This document shows positions 33,493-41,771 of a stretch of DNA of 64,000 nucleotides, in pieces. The translations under genes were made by a program, and so were the position numbers. The notes beneath the pieces are model-generated. The model saw only the letters and a list, made by a program, of their open reading frames with translations, searched no databases and had not been told where the DNA came from. Source of the DNA: Lentisphaerota bacterium (GTDB lineage: Bacteria > Verrucomicrobiota > Lentisphaeria > Victivallales > Victivallaceae); assembly GCA_015061545.1 (NCBI GenBank), contig SUWJ01000001.1, positions 1 through 64,000 of the forward strand. Direction: 5' to 3'. Each line of letters starts with the position of its first letter. Position 1 is the stretch's first letter.

Positions 33493-34854
33493 ATGACAAA
33501 AAAATCCAATTATCTTACCGGAACCATCGGTTCCACCATGCTTAAAACTGCGCTGGCAATGCTGCCCGGAACCATTGCTGTATCAGGTTATAATCTGGCA
33601 GATACATATTTTGTTGCCAAGCTGGGGACTCTGCCGCTGGCTGCCATGGGATTCACGTTTCCTGTAATCATGCTGATAAACTGCATCTTTCACGGTTTGG
33701 GGGTGGGGGTTATGGCTACGGTGGCTCACGCTGTGGGCGGTGACAAACGCAAAAAAGCAGCCAAACTGGTCAGTTCGGGCATGATTCTGATTGTAGCGGT
33801 GGCAACTTTGCTGGGGATCATCGGCTACAGCTGCATGGGGTGGACCTTTGCGCAATTCGGCGCTCATGGCGATGTGGTAAATCCCATCAACGAATATATG
33901 ACAATCTGGTATCTGGGCTGTGCTACAGCGGCGGTGGCTATGGTGGGCAACAGTTTGCTGGTGGCAGTAGGCGATTCAAAGCTGGGGGGATTGCTGATGA
34001 TGCTGGGGCTGGTGATGAATGTGATCCTTGACCCGCTTTTTATCTTTGACTGGGGGTTCGGTTTGGGAATTGCGGGGGCGGCGGCAGCCACGGTGATTTC
34101 GCAGTTATGCGGGTCGTGCCTGATTATTCTGGCACTGGGCAGAAGACACAATTTATGGAACTTCAAGGCGCTGAATAAACGGGTGGTGCGTTCGGCGGCA
34201 AAACAGATCATCCGCTTTGCCATTCCCGCCATGCTCGGCATGGTGCTTATGCCGATCGGCAATGGGGTGGTCACCCGGATCGTGGCAAGTTTCGGCGATG
34301 CTGCGGTGGCAGGAACTGCCGCAGCGGGACGTCTGGAGGCGCTGGCTTTTATGCTGCCGATGTCGCTGGGGATCGGTTTGATGCCGATGATCGCTCAGAA
34401 TTACGGCGCCAGACTTTACAGCCGGATCAATCAGTGCCGCCATTTCGCCATGCGTTTTGCCTTCTTTTATGAAATATTTATGGCGGCAGTATATTTTATT
34501 GCCGCACCCTATCTGGTCGGATTTTTTACTGAAGATGCAGAAGTGGCACGGATCATGACTGCTTACCTCAGGATCGTTCCCTGGGGATTCGGATTGATCG
34601 AAATCCACCGTTATTGCGGATTTTTCTTTACCGGGTGCAACTATCCCCACGGCAGCGCGTGGCTCTCGGCGTTGCGGATATTGGCATTGTTGATCCCTTT
34701 TTCGCTGTTGGCATTGTTTCTGGGCAGTTTGAACGGGTTGTTTGTTGCCCGTTTGCTGGCTGACTTGCTGGCGGGTTTGATCGGTTGGCTGCTGGTGGTG
34801 CGTATGACCGGAAGACTGCCGGCGGATGGCGAAGTGATCGTGCGAAGACAGTAA
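33493..34854 (+). CDS. MATE-family multidrug/Na+ antiporter
   Basis: A 453-residue polytopic protein with two six-helix halves. Family marks are the opening M-L-K-T-A-L-A-M-L-P-G-T-I, Y-N-L-A-D-T-Y-F-V-A-K-L-G and the second-half I-V-A-S-F-G-D-A-A-V-A-G. Members expel cationic drugs or metabolites in exchange for Na+ or H+. The DA1-like gene follows 21 nt downstream and is probably co-transcribed. Confidence 0.93.
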   Translation: MTKKSNYLTGTIGSTMLKTALAMLPGTIAVSGYNLADTYFVAKLGTLPLAAMGFTFPVIMLINCIFHGLGVGVMATVAHAVGGDKRKKAAKLVSSGMILIVAVATLLGIIGYSCMGWTFAQFGAHGDVVNPINEYMTIWYLGCATAAVAMVGNSLLVAVGDSKLGGLLMMLGLVMNVILDPLFIFDWGFGLGIAGAAAATVISQLCGSCLIILALGRRHNLWNFKALNKRVVRSAAKQIIRFAIPAMLGMVLMPIGNGVVTRIVASFGDAAVAGTAAAGRLEALAFMLPMSLGIGLMPMIAQNYGARLYSRINQCRHFAMRFAFFYEIFMAAVYFIAAPYLVGFFTEDAEVARIMTAYLRIVPWGFGLIEIHRYCGFFFTGCNYPHGSAWLSALRILALLIPFSLLALFLGSLNGLFVARLLADLLAGLIGWLLVVRMTGRLPADGEVIVRRQ

Positions 34855-34875
34855 AAAAGTTGGAGATGAAAGAAT

Positions 34876-35928
34876 ATGTATAAGCTGCTTGGAAAATTGA
34901 TGATGATCCTGCTGCTGGGCATGGGCTTGAGCGGCGGATCGGAGCTGTTTGCCAAAGAGCAGAAAATATACTGTTCAGTCTGCAAAAAGAAGTTGAAACG
35001 TAATTTTTTGCGTTCTTCGGATAATAAATTTTTCTGCGATAAAAAGTGTTTTGAAACTACCCGCCCGCGCTGTTCGCAATGCAAACGCTCCATTGACGGG
35101 AAATATTTCCGCGCAGACAATAAAGCCTATTGTTCGCAAGATTGTGTTGAACGTGCCAGTATGATAAAATGTATGCGTTGCGGCAAGGCGGTAAACAAAG
35201 GAAGTTTTATTGAGTCAGCTTACGGCAAGTTTCTCACTTGTTTGCCTTGCGGAAAAATTCGCGGCTGTGTGGTGTGTCACCGTGCGCATCGCAAGATGCG
35301 GCAGATGCCCAACCGCTGCTATATCTGCCGCGATTGTGACCACATCATTGTAGATGATCTGCGCGAACTGCAGCAGGTGCTGGAGCAGGTGCGGTCCACG
35401 CTGCAGCGCAAGCTGCGTTTTACTTTTGACCACCCGATCTATCTGGAAATGCGCTCCTTCGGGCGCGACCCCAGCGAGCCGTTTGACGGCAGACAGGAAA
35501 TGGGGCTTTATATCTACAACGGCAAGATGTCGGTAACTAAGGTGCTGCCGGGTGAGTATTGGCACGATAAAAAGGCTGAAGTCAAAATTACCGATGAAAA
35601 ATGTGTTATTGTGATCATGGATTCGCTGCCCAAATTCAAAGCCTGCGAAATCATGGCACACGAACTTGCCCACGACTATATGCGTCACCGCTGGCCATAC
35701 ATCAAAGATTTGAAGTATTGCGAAGGTTTTGCCGAACTGGTTGCCGCCGAATACAACCGCCTGAGCGGTTACGGCAAATGGAACTACCGCATGGAAATGA
35801 ATCCCGATAAAGTTTACGGCGATGGCTACCGTATGTTCAAAGCATGGCTGCAGCAGGGTTCATGGCGCAACGTATTCAAGCAGCTGGATATTGCCAACGA
35901 TAAAGCCAAACCAGCTGAACTTAAATGA
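34876..35928 (+). CDS. Exported DA1-like zinc-finger metallopeptidase
   Basis: A 350-residue protein. A signal peptide spans about residues 1-26. Three or four treble-clef/LIM-like zinc modules follow: C33/C36/C54/C58, C66/C69/C86/C90, C99/C102/C122/C125 and C131/C134/C148/C151. A helical linker (about 160-180) and a gluzincin-type peptidase domain close it: H-E-L-A-H (262-266) and, 17 residues on, E-G-F-A-E with E283 as likely third zinc ligand. This order (LIM-type fingers then H-E-x-x-H with E-G downstream) is that of plant DA1, a ubiquitin-activated peptidase; no ubiquitin-interacting motif is present. The bacterial function is unknown. It ends 8 nt inside the convergent RNB gene. Confidence 0.75.
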   Translation: MYKLLGKLMMILLLGMGLSGGSELFAKEQKIYCSVCKKKLKRNFLRSSDNKFFCDKKCFETTRPRCSQCKRSIDGKYFRADNKAYCSQDCVERASMIKCMRCGKAVNKGSFIESAYGKFLTCLPCGKIRGCVVCHRAHRKMRQMPNRCYICRDCDHIIVDDLRELQQVLEQVRSTLQRKLRFTFDHPIYLEMRSFGRDPSEPFDGRQEMGLYIYNGKMSVTKVLPGEYWHDKKAEVKITDEKCVIVIMDSLPKFKACEIMAHELAHDYMRHRWPYIKDLKYCEGFAELVAAEYNRLSGYGKWNYRMEMNPDKVYGDGYRMFKAWLQQGSWRNVFKQLDIANDKAKPAELK

Positions 35929-37801
35929 TCTCTCCGGCGGGGTCCGCTGCCGCGTTGGTTTTGATGATCTTGAATTGGGTCGTCAGCAAGGCCGGATCGC
36001 TGGCGATACACTCAACTTGTACGCTTTCGCCCAGCGGGATCCTGGCATTGTAACGGTTTTTGAACTCAAAAGCCAATTCAGGCAGCAGCCATACGCTGCG
36101 TTCATCGGGTTTGGCAATATATATGGCTTCGCCCTGCCACGGTTCGGGTTGGTTTTTCAGCATTACCAAAGTCCAGTATTCTCGGCATTGACGCTCCAGT
36201 TTGCTGTTCAGCTGGGCAGCTGCTTCGGAACGGGCAAGCCGGCTGTCCATGGCGGATATGGTAAGTAAAGGCTGATTGGCAATAAACTTACGCAGCTGAA
36301 TATGCGCCAGTAAGTCCTCGTAGCGCCGCAGGGGGCTGGTAACTCTGGCGTAAGGCATCAAGCCGAGACCGGCGTGTTTGCCCGGCAGAGTGGAAATGGT
36401 ACTCTGTCGGCAGCTTTTGCGCAAGGCGTACATACCGGGCATTGAGTCGGGCCGTTCGGTCATTTCCGGGTCTTCCTGTACAGCAAATGGCAGCGGAAAA
36501 CCGTTGGCTTCGGCAAATTCCGCCGCAGCGTGGCCCGCGGCGAGCATGGCGTTGGCAACCAGTTCCCGCACCGGATTCTGTTCCAGCGGAGTGATTTTGA
36601 TCTTGCGCCCGGCAATATCGACCTTTACTTTTACTTCCGGCAGGCGGATCATAACTGCATTGTTATTGCAGCGCATATTGCGGAAGCGCTGCAACGCTTC
36701 CACGCATGGTTTGAATTCATCGGAATTCATAAGTTCATCGCCCTGCTGATAATTCATCCTTTGAGCTTTTATTCGGGAAGGGGCGATTTTTTCCAGTTTT
36801 ACATTGCCTTCGGAGTCGATTTTTATACCGAAACTCAGCGCTGGCGATATCTCCTGCAAACCCAACCCGAAAATATTGACCGCATTTTCCGGCAGCATAT
36901 GCAGGATTTTTTCCGGCAGATAAAGGGTTGACCCGCCTTCACAGGCAAAGTGTTCCAGTTCCGAATCCCATTCGATCACTGATGCCACATCTGCAATATG
37001 TACCCATAGAATGTCATTTTCAGCATCGTAACTTATTGCGTCATCGGGATCGTTGCTCTCTTCGTCGTCAATGGCATAGGCTGTCAGGTGGGTAAGGTCA
37101 AGCCGCTCTTCCTCCGGCAGTCCGGCAGGAAAATCCGGGTATTGGCGCGTAAGTTGGATTTCGTATCGACAGGGCCACGGATTGTGGTCAAATTCATTCC
37201 ATACACCAAGTTTAAGCAGCAGATTCTGGGCTTTTTCCGGCAGCGCATCCATGCCGAGTTCGTGCATGAGTTTGCTGGAAGCAGTTTCGCCGCGGGCAAC
37301 ATTTTCGATTTCCCGCAAAGCCGGGTGATCTGCCGTGGTTACTGCACCGCTGCGGATGCGTTCAAGCAAGGCGGTACGGGCTTCGGCCTGAGCTGCCTTT
37401 TGCAGTTCTTTATTGCGGATGCTGCGGATGTGTTCGGCGCTGTTGGCTGTTACGCCATCGGCAACCGAACCGGAAAAGCAGCAGTTTTCTTCCAGCAATG
37501 CAAATGCCGCCAGCGCTGCTGCGGGGGTGTTGCTGTTCCAGAGCAGTTCGGTAAAATCGCTGAAACTTATACTGTCGTCACCCAGCAGTTCGGCATTTTC
37601 TTCCTGAATTGCAAATTCAATCATCGGGGCAGGCTGCGGAACACTTTGACAAGGTCCTGCATGAAGAAAAGTTATATCTTTGAGCCGTACCGATTTGCTG
37701 TCGCCTGCGGCGGTACGGATCAGATATTTATCGGAATTGACTTCGGTTACTACGGCGCCTTTGCCTTTGTAAATGACCAGCGTATTATTTTTTATCAACA
37801 T
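35921..37801 (-). CDS. RNB-domain exoribonuclease, RNase II-like
   Basis: A 626-residue protein and a second RNB enzyme besides RNase R. The N-terminal 60 residues are a small beta domain, followed by a helical region (about 80-235). The RNB core carries I-D-D-E-E-S-N-D-P-D-D-A (244-255) with all catalytic Asp positions, and the later S-P-L-R-R-Y-E-D-L-L-A-H-I-Q. A short S1-like end follows. The architecture resembles cyanobacterial/plastid RNase II/RNR1-type proteins more than E. coli RNase R. The gene overlaps the end of the DA1-like gene tail to tail. Confidence 0.85.
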   Translation of the reverse strand: MLIKNNTLVIYKGKGAVVTEVNSDKYLIRTAAGDSKSVRLKDITFLHAGPCQSVPQPAPMIEFAIQEENAELLGDDSISFSDFTELLWNSNTPAAALAAFALLEENCCFSGSVADGVTANSAEHIRSIRNKELQKAAQAEARTALLERIRSGAVTTADHPALREIENVARGETASSKLMHELGMDALPEKAQNLLLKLGVWNEFDHNPWPCRYEIQLTRQYPDFPAGLPEEERLDLTHLTAYAIDDEESNDPDDAISYDAENDILWVHIADVASVIEWDSELEHFACEGGSTLYLPEKILHMLPENAVNIFGLGLQEISPALSFGIKIDSEGNVKLEKIAPSRIKAQRMNYQQGDELMNSDEFKPCVEALQRFRNMRCNNNAVMIRLPEVKVKVDIAGRKIKITPLEQNPVRELVANAMLAAGHAAAEFAEANGFPLPFAVQEDPEMTERPDSMPGMYALRKSCRQSTISTLPGKHAGLGLMPYARVTSPLRRYEDLLAHIQLRKFIANQPLLTISAMDSRLARSEAAAQLNSKLERQCREYWTLVMLKNQPEPWQGEAIYIAKPDERSVWLLPELAFEFKNRYNARIPLGESVQVECIASDPALLTTQFKIIKTNAAADPAGEII

Positions 37802-37841
37802 ATAAAATCCAATTTTTACTGCAGCTTTATGTTATTTGATT

Positions 37842-37870
37842 AATTTAACGCCTTAAAAGAGAAGTTTCAA
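37842..37870 (-). promoter_or_regulatory. Promoter of the RNase II-like gene
   Basis: On the minus strand TTGAAA (37870-37865), 17-nt spacer, TAAATT (37847-37842). Confidence 0.5.
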
Positions 37871-37880
37871 GTATCAAGAC

Positions 37881-37909
37881 TTGTATTTTATGAATTTATG
37901 CGGTATCTT
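37881..37909 (+). promoter_or_regulatory. Promoter of the lipoprotein esterase gene
   Basis: TTGTAT (37881-37886), 17-nt spacer, TATCTT (37904-37909). It lies back to back with the RNB promoter. Confidence 0.5.
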
Positions 37910-37962
37910 ATCTTGATAAAAAGATATTGAATGTTTTTTTATTTAAGGCAGAGGTTGTTTTT

Positions 37963-39354
37963 TTGAAGAGAGCTTTATTACTTGGCTGCATTCTGGTCGG
38001 GGTGATGCTGAACGGTTGCGTGAACCCGACGGGGTCGTATTACTCCAACGAGCTTAACGGCGGCGAACTTCAGCTTTCGGAGGATAATGTTCAGCAGCTT
38101 AAATTTGTCAATACCCGGCAGAATCCGGTCGTTTTTATTCACGGCTTGCTGGGTTCGGAACTGCACACCCATACGGGAATGCGGTTGTGGGGCGATTTTT
38201 CCTATTTGGAAATGCTGGAAGGCAAGTGTTTTTACGATCTGGCGTTGCCGGCAGCGGTAAATAATAATCATGATATACTGCATCCGGGGGGATTGCTGAA
38301 AAAATCCAGGATCTCCGTCGGGCCGTTCAGCTGGGAACGGGAGAATTATCAGGCGGTAATATCGCTGCTGGAAGCAATGGGGTACCGGAGCGAAGAAAGC
38401 GCCCGTGCAAGCGGAACTTTGCCTTCACTTTTTATATTCTACTATGACTGGCGCAAGGGAATCGATAAGAATGCGGCTGATCTGACGGATTTTATCGCAG
38501 AAAAAAAAGCGCTGCTGAGTAAGAAATCGAACCGGCAAATTAAATTTGATCTGATCGGTCACAGTATGGGCGGTTTGCTGGCGCGCTACTACGCTGCTTA
38601 CGGCGCTGCTCAGCTGGGGCAGGGCAAAGCGCCGCTGCCGGTTGCCACGTGGAAAAATAAAGCGCATCTTGATAAAATAATTCTGATTGCATCGCCGCAG
38701 CTGGGTTATGCAGATTGTTTTTACGAAATCATCAACGGCTTGAAACTGGAAACCTTGGCTCCCCGTTTTCCCGGGGCGGTAATGGCTACTTTTGCCAGCT
38801 GTTATCAAATGTTGCCCGATCCTGAATTGCAGGCAGTAAAAATGCTTGATTCAGGCGAAACGGTAGATATTTTTGACCCGGAAGTATGGCAGCGTTTCCG
38901 CTGGGGATTGCTTGACGGCAGCAACGAAAGCGCTCAGGTGCTGGCGCTGATTATGCCCGATATGGATGCTGCTGAGCGCAAACAGGCTGCGCTGGAGCTG
39001 CTGGCAAGATATCTGGATAACTCCAGACGGTTCAAGCTGCTGATAAAAAAATCTGCTGCGGAAGTGCCGTCAGAATTAAATTTTTACTGTATTGCCGGAG
39101 TCGGATTTTCCACCGCATCGGTTTTGTCGGTAGATCCTGCCAGCGGGGCGGTGGCGATTGAGGAGTATGCCCCCGGAGATGGCAAAATAACTTTGCGCAG
39201 CGCTGCAATGCAGAGGGCGGAAGCAAAAAATTATCTGAACGGAAAGCGCACGCTGTGGACGCAGCTGCTTATTCTTGATGGCGCCCATATGGGGATCATG
39301 CGCAGCACACTTTTTGCCTGCAACTTATATGCTGTACTGCAGCAACAGGAATAG
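37963..39354 (+). CDS. Lipoprotein alpha/beta-hydrolase, LCAT/PGAP1-like esterase
   Basis: A 463-residue predicted lipoprotein: M-K-R-A-L-L-L-G-C-I-L-V-G-V-M, then lipobox L-N-G-C with C19 as lipidation site. The hydrolase shows the oxyanion strand V-V-F-I-H-G-L-L-G-S-E and the nucleophile elbow G-H-S-M-G-G (S201), in the manner of lecithin:cholesterol acyltransferase/PGAP1-type lipases. The TTG at 37963 with GAGG 8 nt upstream gives a proper lipoprotein leader; the frame opens 12 codons earlier without support. An acyltransferase-like gene follows after 14 nt. Confidence 0.82.
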   Translation: MKRALLLGCILVGVMLNGCVNPTGSYYSNELNGGELQLSEDNVQQLKFVNTRQNPVVFIHGLLGSELHTHTGMRLWGDFSYLEMLEGKCFYDLALPAAVNNNHDILHPGGLLKKSRISVGPFSWERENYQAVISLLEAMGYRSEESARASGTLPSLFIFYYDWRKGIDKNAADLTDFIAEKKALLSKKSNRQIKFDLIGHSMGGLLARYYAAYGAAQLGQGKAPLPVATWKNKAHLDKIILIASPQLGYADCFYEIINGLKLETLAPRFPGAVMATFASCYQMLPDPELQAVKMLDSGETVDIFDPEVWQRFRWGLLDGSNESAQVLALIMPDMDAAERKQAALELLARYLDNSRRFKLLIKKSAAEVPSELNFYCIAGVGFSTASVLSVDPASGAVAIEEYAPGDGKITLRSAAMQRAEAKNYLNGKRTLWTQLLILDGAHMGIMRSTLFACNLYAVLQQQE

Positions 39355-39368
39355 GGGGAACTCCTGGT

Positions 39369-41000
39369 ATGTCTGATAAAAAATACCGATTGAAAAATCT
39401 GGGCAAACTTCCGCCGATGCGGCATCTTTTTGACCGCTGGGTCCCGGAGGCTCTGACCATGATGGGGGCGCTGAAATTTTTGCAGTTTCTGCGGGTGCTG
39501 GGCGTGCGGGTACGCAGTAACGGCTGGCGCAAGGTTACTTCGATTTTTCTGCGGGGGGAAAGTTCCAAGTTTATTCTGGGCAGTTTCAGGCTCAACCCTG
39601 ATTCAACTGCGCTGCTGCCTGCACCGGGCAGGGCGGAAGCACAGCGGCGGCTGGCGGCTAAACTGGCAGCCTATTTGCGTACTACCGATGCAATCGGGTA
39701 CTGGGTGGAACCGGGCAAGTTTGCCTTTGTAAGACGCAAACGCAGATTCCGCGATCTGCTGCTGGTGGAAGTGGATAAAATGGGTATGATCGTAAAACTG
39801 ACCCCCTGGTTTGACCGCACCGCCCGCAAACTTGATCCTGCCAACAGCACTATGCTGGACGAGGTTTTGCAGGTGATCGCTTACTGCTGCAATAAACTGC
39901 ACGATATGCCTGAATCTCAACGGGCGGTTGAGCTGCAGAAAGCAATCAAACACATGATCCGTAAAAAATCCCGTTTCAATTATTTCGGCCGCCGGAGAAG
40001 AATGTGGATAGCCAATCGGCTGCTGCATTCCACGGTTTTATTTTGTGATTTTATGGAGTCGGTCAATTCTGTACAGTTGACCCGGGAACGCTTTACCATG
40101 CCGGATTTCCGTAAATACCGCAATCCCGGTTGGGGGATGCTCGGTGTAGTGGCGCGCTTTACTCATGATTTCCGGGAAGTGGATTTATGGTGTCAGTTCA
40201 ATCATGTGGCAACAGACGGTATGCCGATGCAGGAGTTTTTAAGTCAGCTGAAAAAGGATTGGGGCGAAGTTGCCCCCGTGCAGTATCCGGCTGTACAGCG
40301 CAATGGTTGGGGCGGTGTGCAGGTGCGCTACGCAGGAGAAGGAAATTTCCGGGCACTCTTTTTTTCTGATTTCGGGCTGTTGATGAAGGTCAGGAGCTTT
40401 TTGAATACTCACTTTCAGGAAAAGATGGGCGGTTTGGCTACCGTGGCAGGGTTGGTGATGTGGGGTTTGACCCGCCACGAAAGTTTTGCCCGCCGCAAGA
40501 TCCTGTTGCCGGTAGATGCGGGGGAACAGGATGGAGAACGCGCGCTGGAGCTTATCATTATCCGCCCGCGTCAATTCAACAGCAACAGCGGTTCGATGCT
40601 GGATGATTTCTGTATGTTCCAGAAAGAAATGAATCTGCGTATGCAGCAGGCCCGTTCGGGAATCGGTGCGGTGAGCGAGTTCCTGGAGCTTTGCACTTTG
40701 CTGCACCCGCTGCTGTATCATATTGCCAGAAGAGTCTGGCCGCGGGCTTTAGGGGAAGTTCTGGGCAGCGCGGGGTTATCCATTTTGCGCGATGCGGAGA
40801 TTTTTCTCAGTCCGATGACAGAGTTTCAAAGCGATGGATTTATAACTATCGGCAATCTGGATATGCCCACAATTGACGGCAGTCGTGCCGCTGCGGTGGG
40901 GATCGCGGGCAGCCGCAGCCAGATCCGCAATACGCTGGATGCGTTGAATAATCTGGCATTTGACCTTGCCAAAATGCTGGATTTGCCGGAAGATATATAA
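39369..41000 (+). CDS. Unrecognised protein with a CAT/condensation-type H-x3-D-G motif
   Basis: A 543-residue cytoplasmic-looking protein with no signal peptide and a basic N-terminal half. It has Q-F-N-H-V-A-T-D-G-M-P (H279-x3-D283-G284), the catalytic signature of chloramphenicol-acetyltransferase-like and condensation-domain acyltransferases. The late segment (D-A-E-I-F-L-S-P-M-T-E-F near 475 and D-G-S-R-A-A-A-V-G-I near 510) fits the second half of such a fold. I cannot name the family with certainty. Direct coupling to the lipoprotein esterase suggests lipid acyl transfer, but this is inference. Confidence 0.55.
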   Translation: MSDKKYRLKNLGKLPPMRHLFDRWVPEALTMMGALKFLQFLRVLGVRVRSNGWRKVTSIFLRGESSKFILGSFRLNPDSTALLPAPGRAEAQRRLAAKLAAYLRTTDAIGYWVEPGKFAFVRRKRRFRDLLLVEVDKMGMIVKLTPWFDRTARKLDPANSTMLDEVLQVIAYCCNKLHDMPESQRAVELQKAIKHMIRKKSRFNYFGRRRRMWIANRLLHSTVLFCDFMESVNSVQLTRERFTMPDFRKYRNPGWGMLGVVARFTHDFREVDLWCQFNHVATDGMPMQEFLSQLKKDWGEVAPVQYPAVQRNGWGGVQVRYAGEGNFRALFFSDFGLLMKVRSFLNTHFQEKMGGLATVAGLVMWGLTRHESFARRKILLPVDAGEQDGERALELIIIRPRQFNSNSGSMLDDFCMFQKEMNLRMQQARSGIGAVSEFLELCTLLHPLLYHIARRVWPRALGEVLGSAGLSILRDAEIFLSPMTEFQSDGFITIGNLDMPTIDGSRAAAVGIAGSRSQIRNTLDALNNLAFDLAKMLDLPEDI

Positions 41001-41163
41001 TACAAAGATGTTTTTGTACTCAAGCGTATCATAATCATTTGCTGATAAGTGCAAAAAAGTTGCTGCCCTCTGCGAAAATGGAAAAAAACGCCGAACAGAT
41101 TGTCTGAAAAACGTAAAAGTTTTCTTTTGAGCAAGAAAAACACGAAAAAAGCTGAATTTGTAC

Positions 41164-41192
41164 TTGACGAAAAGCCAAAAACGTGATACATT
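41164..41192 (+). promoter_or_regulatory. Promoter of the HU gene
   Basis: TTGACG (41164-41169), 17-nt spacer, TACATT (41187-41192). A leader of about 65 nt precedes the gene, which has AAAGGAG at its start. Confidence 0.65.
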
Positions 41193-41266
41193 AATAGAGT
41201 TTTGACTTGTTAATCAATAAAATCTTTCAAAAATATAAAATATTTTAAAATACAAAGGAGAAAAAA

Positions 41267-41569
41267 ATGACCAAGCGTGATTTAGTTGTCAAGATCGCCA
41301 AAGAAACTGACCTTATTCAGAATGACGTAGCTCAGGTGGTGCAGAAGACTCTTGACTATATCGCTGCTGAACTTATTGCCGGCCGTACCATCGAACTGCG
41401 CAACTTCGGTGTTTTTGAAATCAAAGTCCGCAAGAGCCGTAAGGGCCGCAACCCCAACCAGCCGGAAAATGAAGTGGTGATTCCGGAACGTGCCGTGGTC
41501 AAGTTCCGTGCCGGTAAAGAGCTTAAAGATGCAGTCGAACAGCTCGATCCTGCCAAATTCAATAACTGA
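41267..41569 (+). CDS. HU/IHF-family DNA-binding protein
   Basis: A 100-residue nucleoid protein that bends DNA as a dimer. It has the helical N-terminus (T-K-R-D-L-V-V-K-I-A) and the family signature G-V-F-E-I-K-V-R-K-S-R-K-G-R-N-P. The arm continues with the intercalating proline in R-N-P-N-Q-P. It has the length of IHF-like proteins with a short C-terminal tail. The own promoter and strong codon bias fit a highly expressed gene. Confidence 0.95.
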   Translation: MTKRDLVVKIAKETDLIQNDVAQVVQKTLDYIAAELIAGRTIELRNFGVFEIKVRKSRKGRNPNQPENEVVIPERAVVKFRAGKELKDAVEQLDPAKFNN

Positions 41570-41694
41570 GCAAAATCCTTTTTGCATAGTTTATCACCGG
41601 CGGCAGATATGAACGACGGAAAACGGTGCCAAAACATCAGCAATACAGCGCGATGGGGCGTTTTCTCGCTTGATACTGCCGCTGCAAGTAATAC

Positions 41695-41741
41695 GCGTCG
41701 GAGTTATGACAATGATATTGTCATCTGCTCCGGCGCCTTTT
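41695..41741 (+). terminator. Hairpin with T-tract between HU and hisS
   Basis: GCGTCGGAG (41695-41703) pairs with CTCCGGCGC (41728-41736) with one G-U pair; an inner GACAAT/ATTGTC stem extends it. It is followed by CTTTTC. It ends the HU transcript or acts as a leader attenuator of hisS. The remaining DNA from 41570 shows no gene. Confidence 0.6.
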
Positions 41742-41771
41742 CATTATAAAAAACTCAAGCAGGGATAATAT

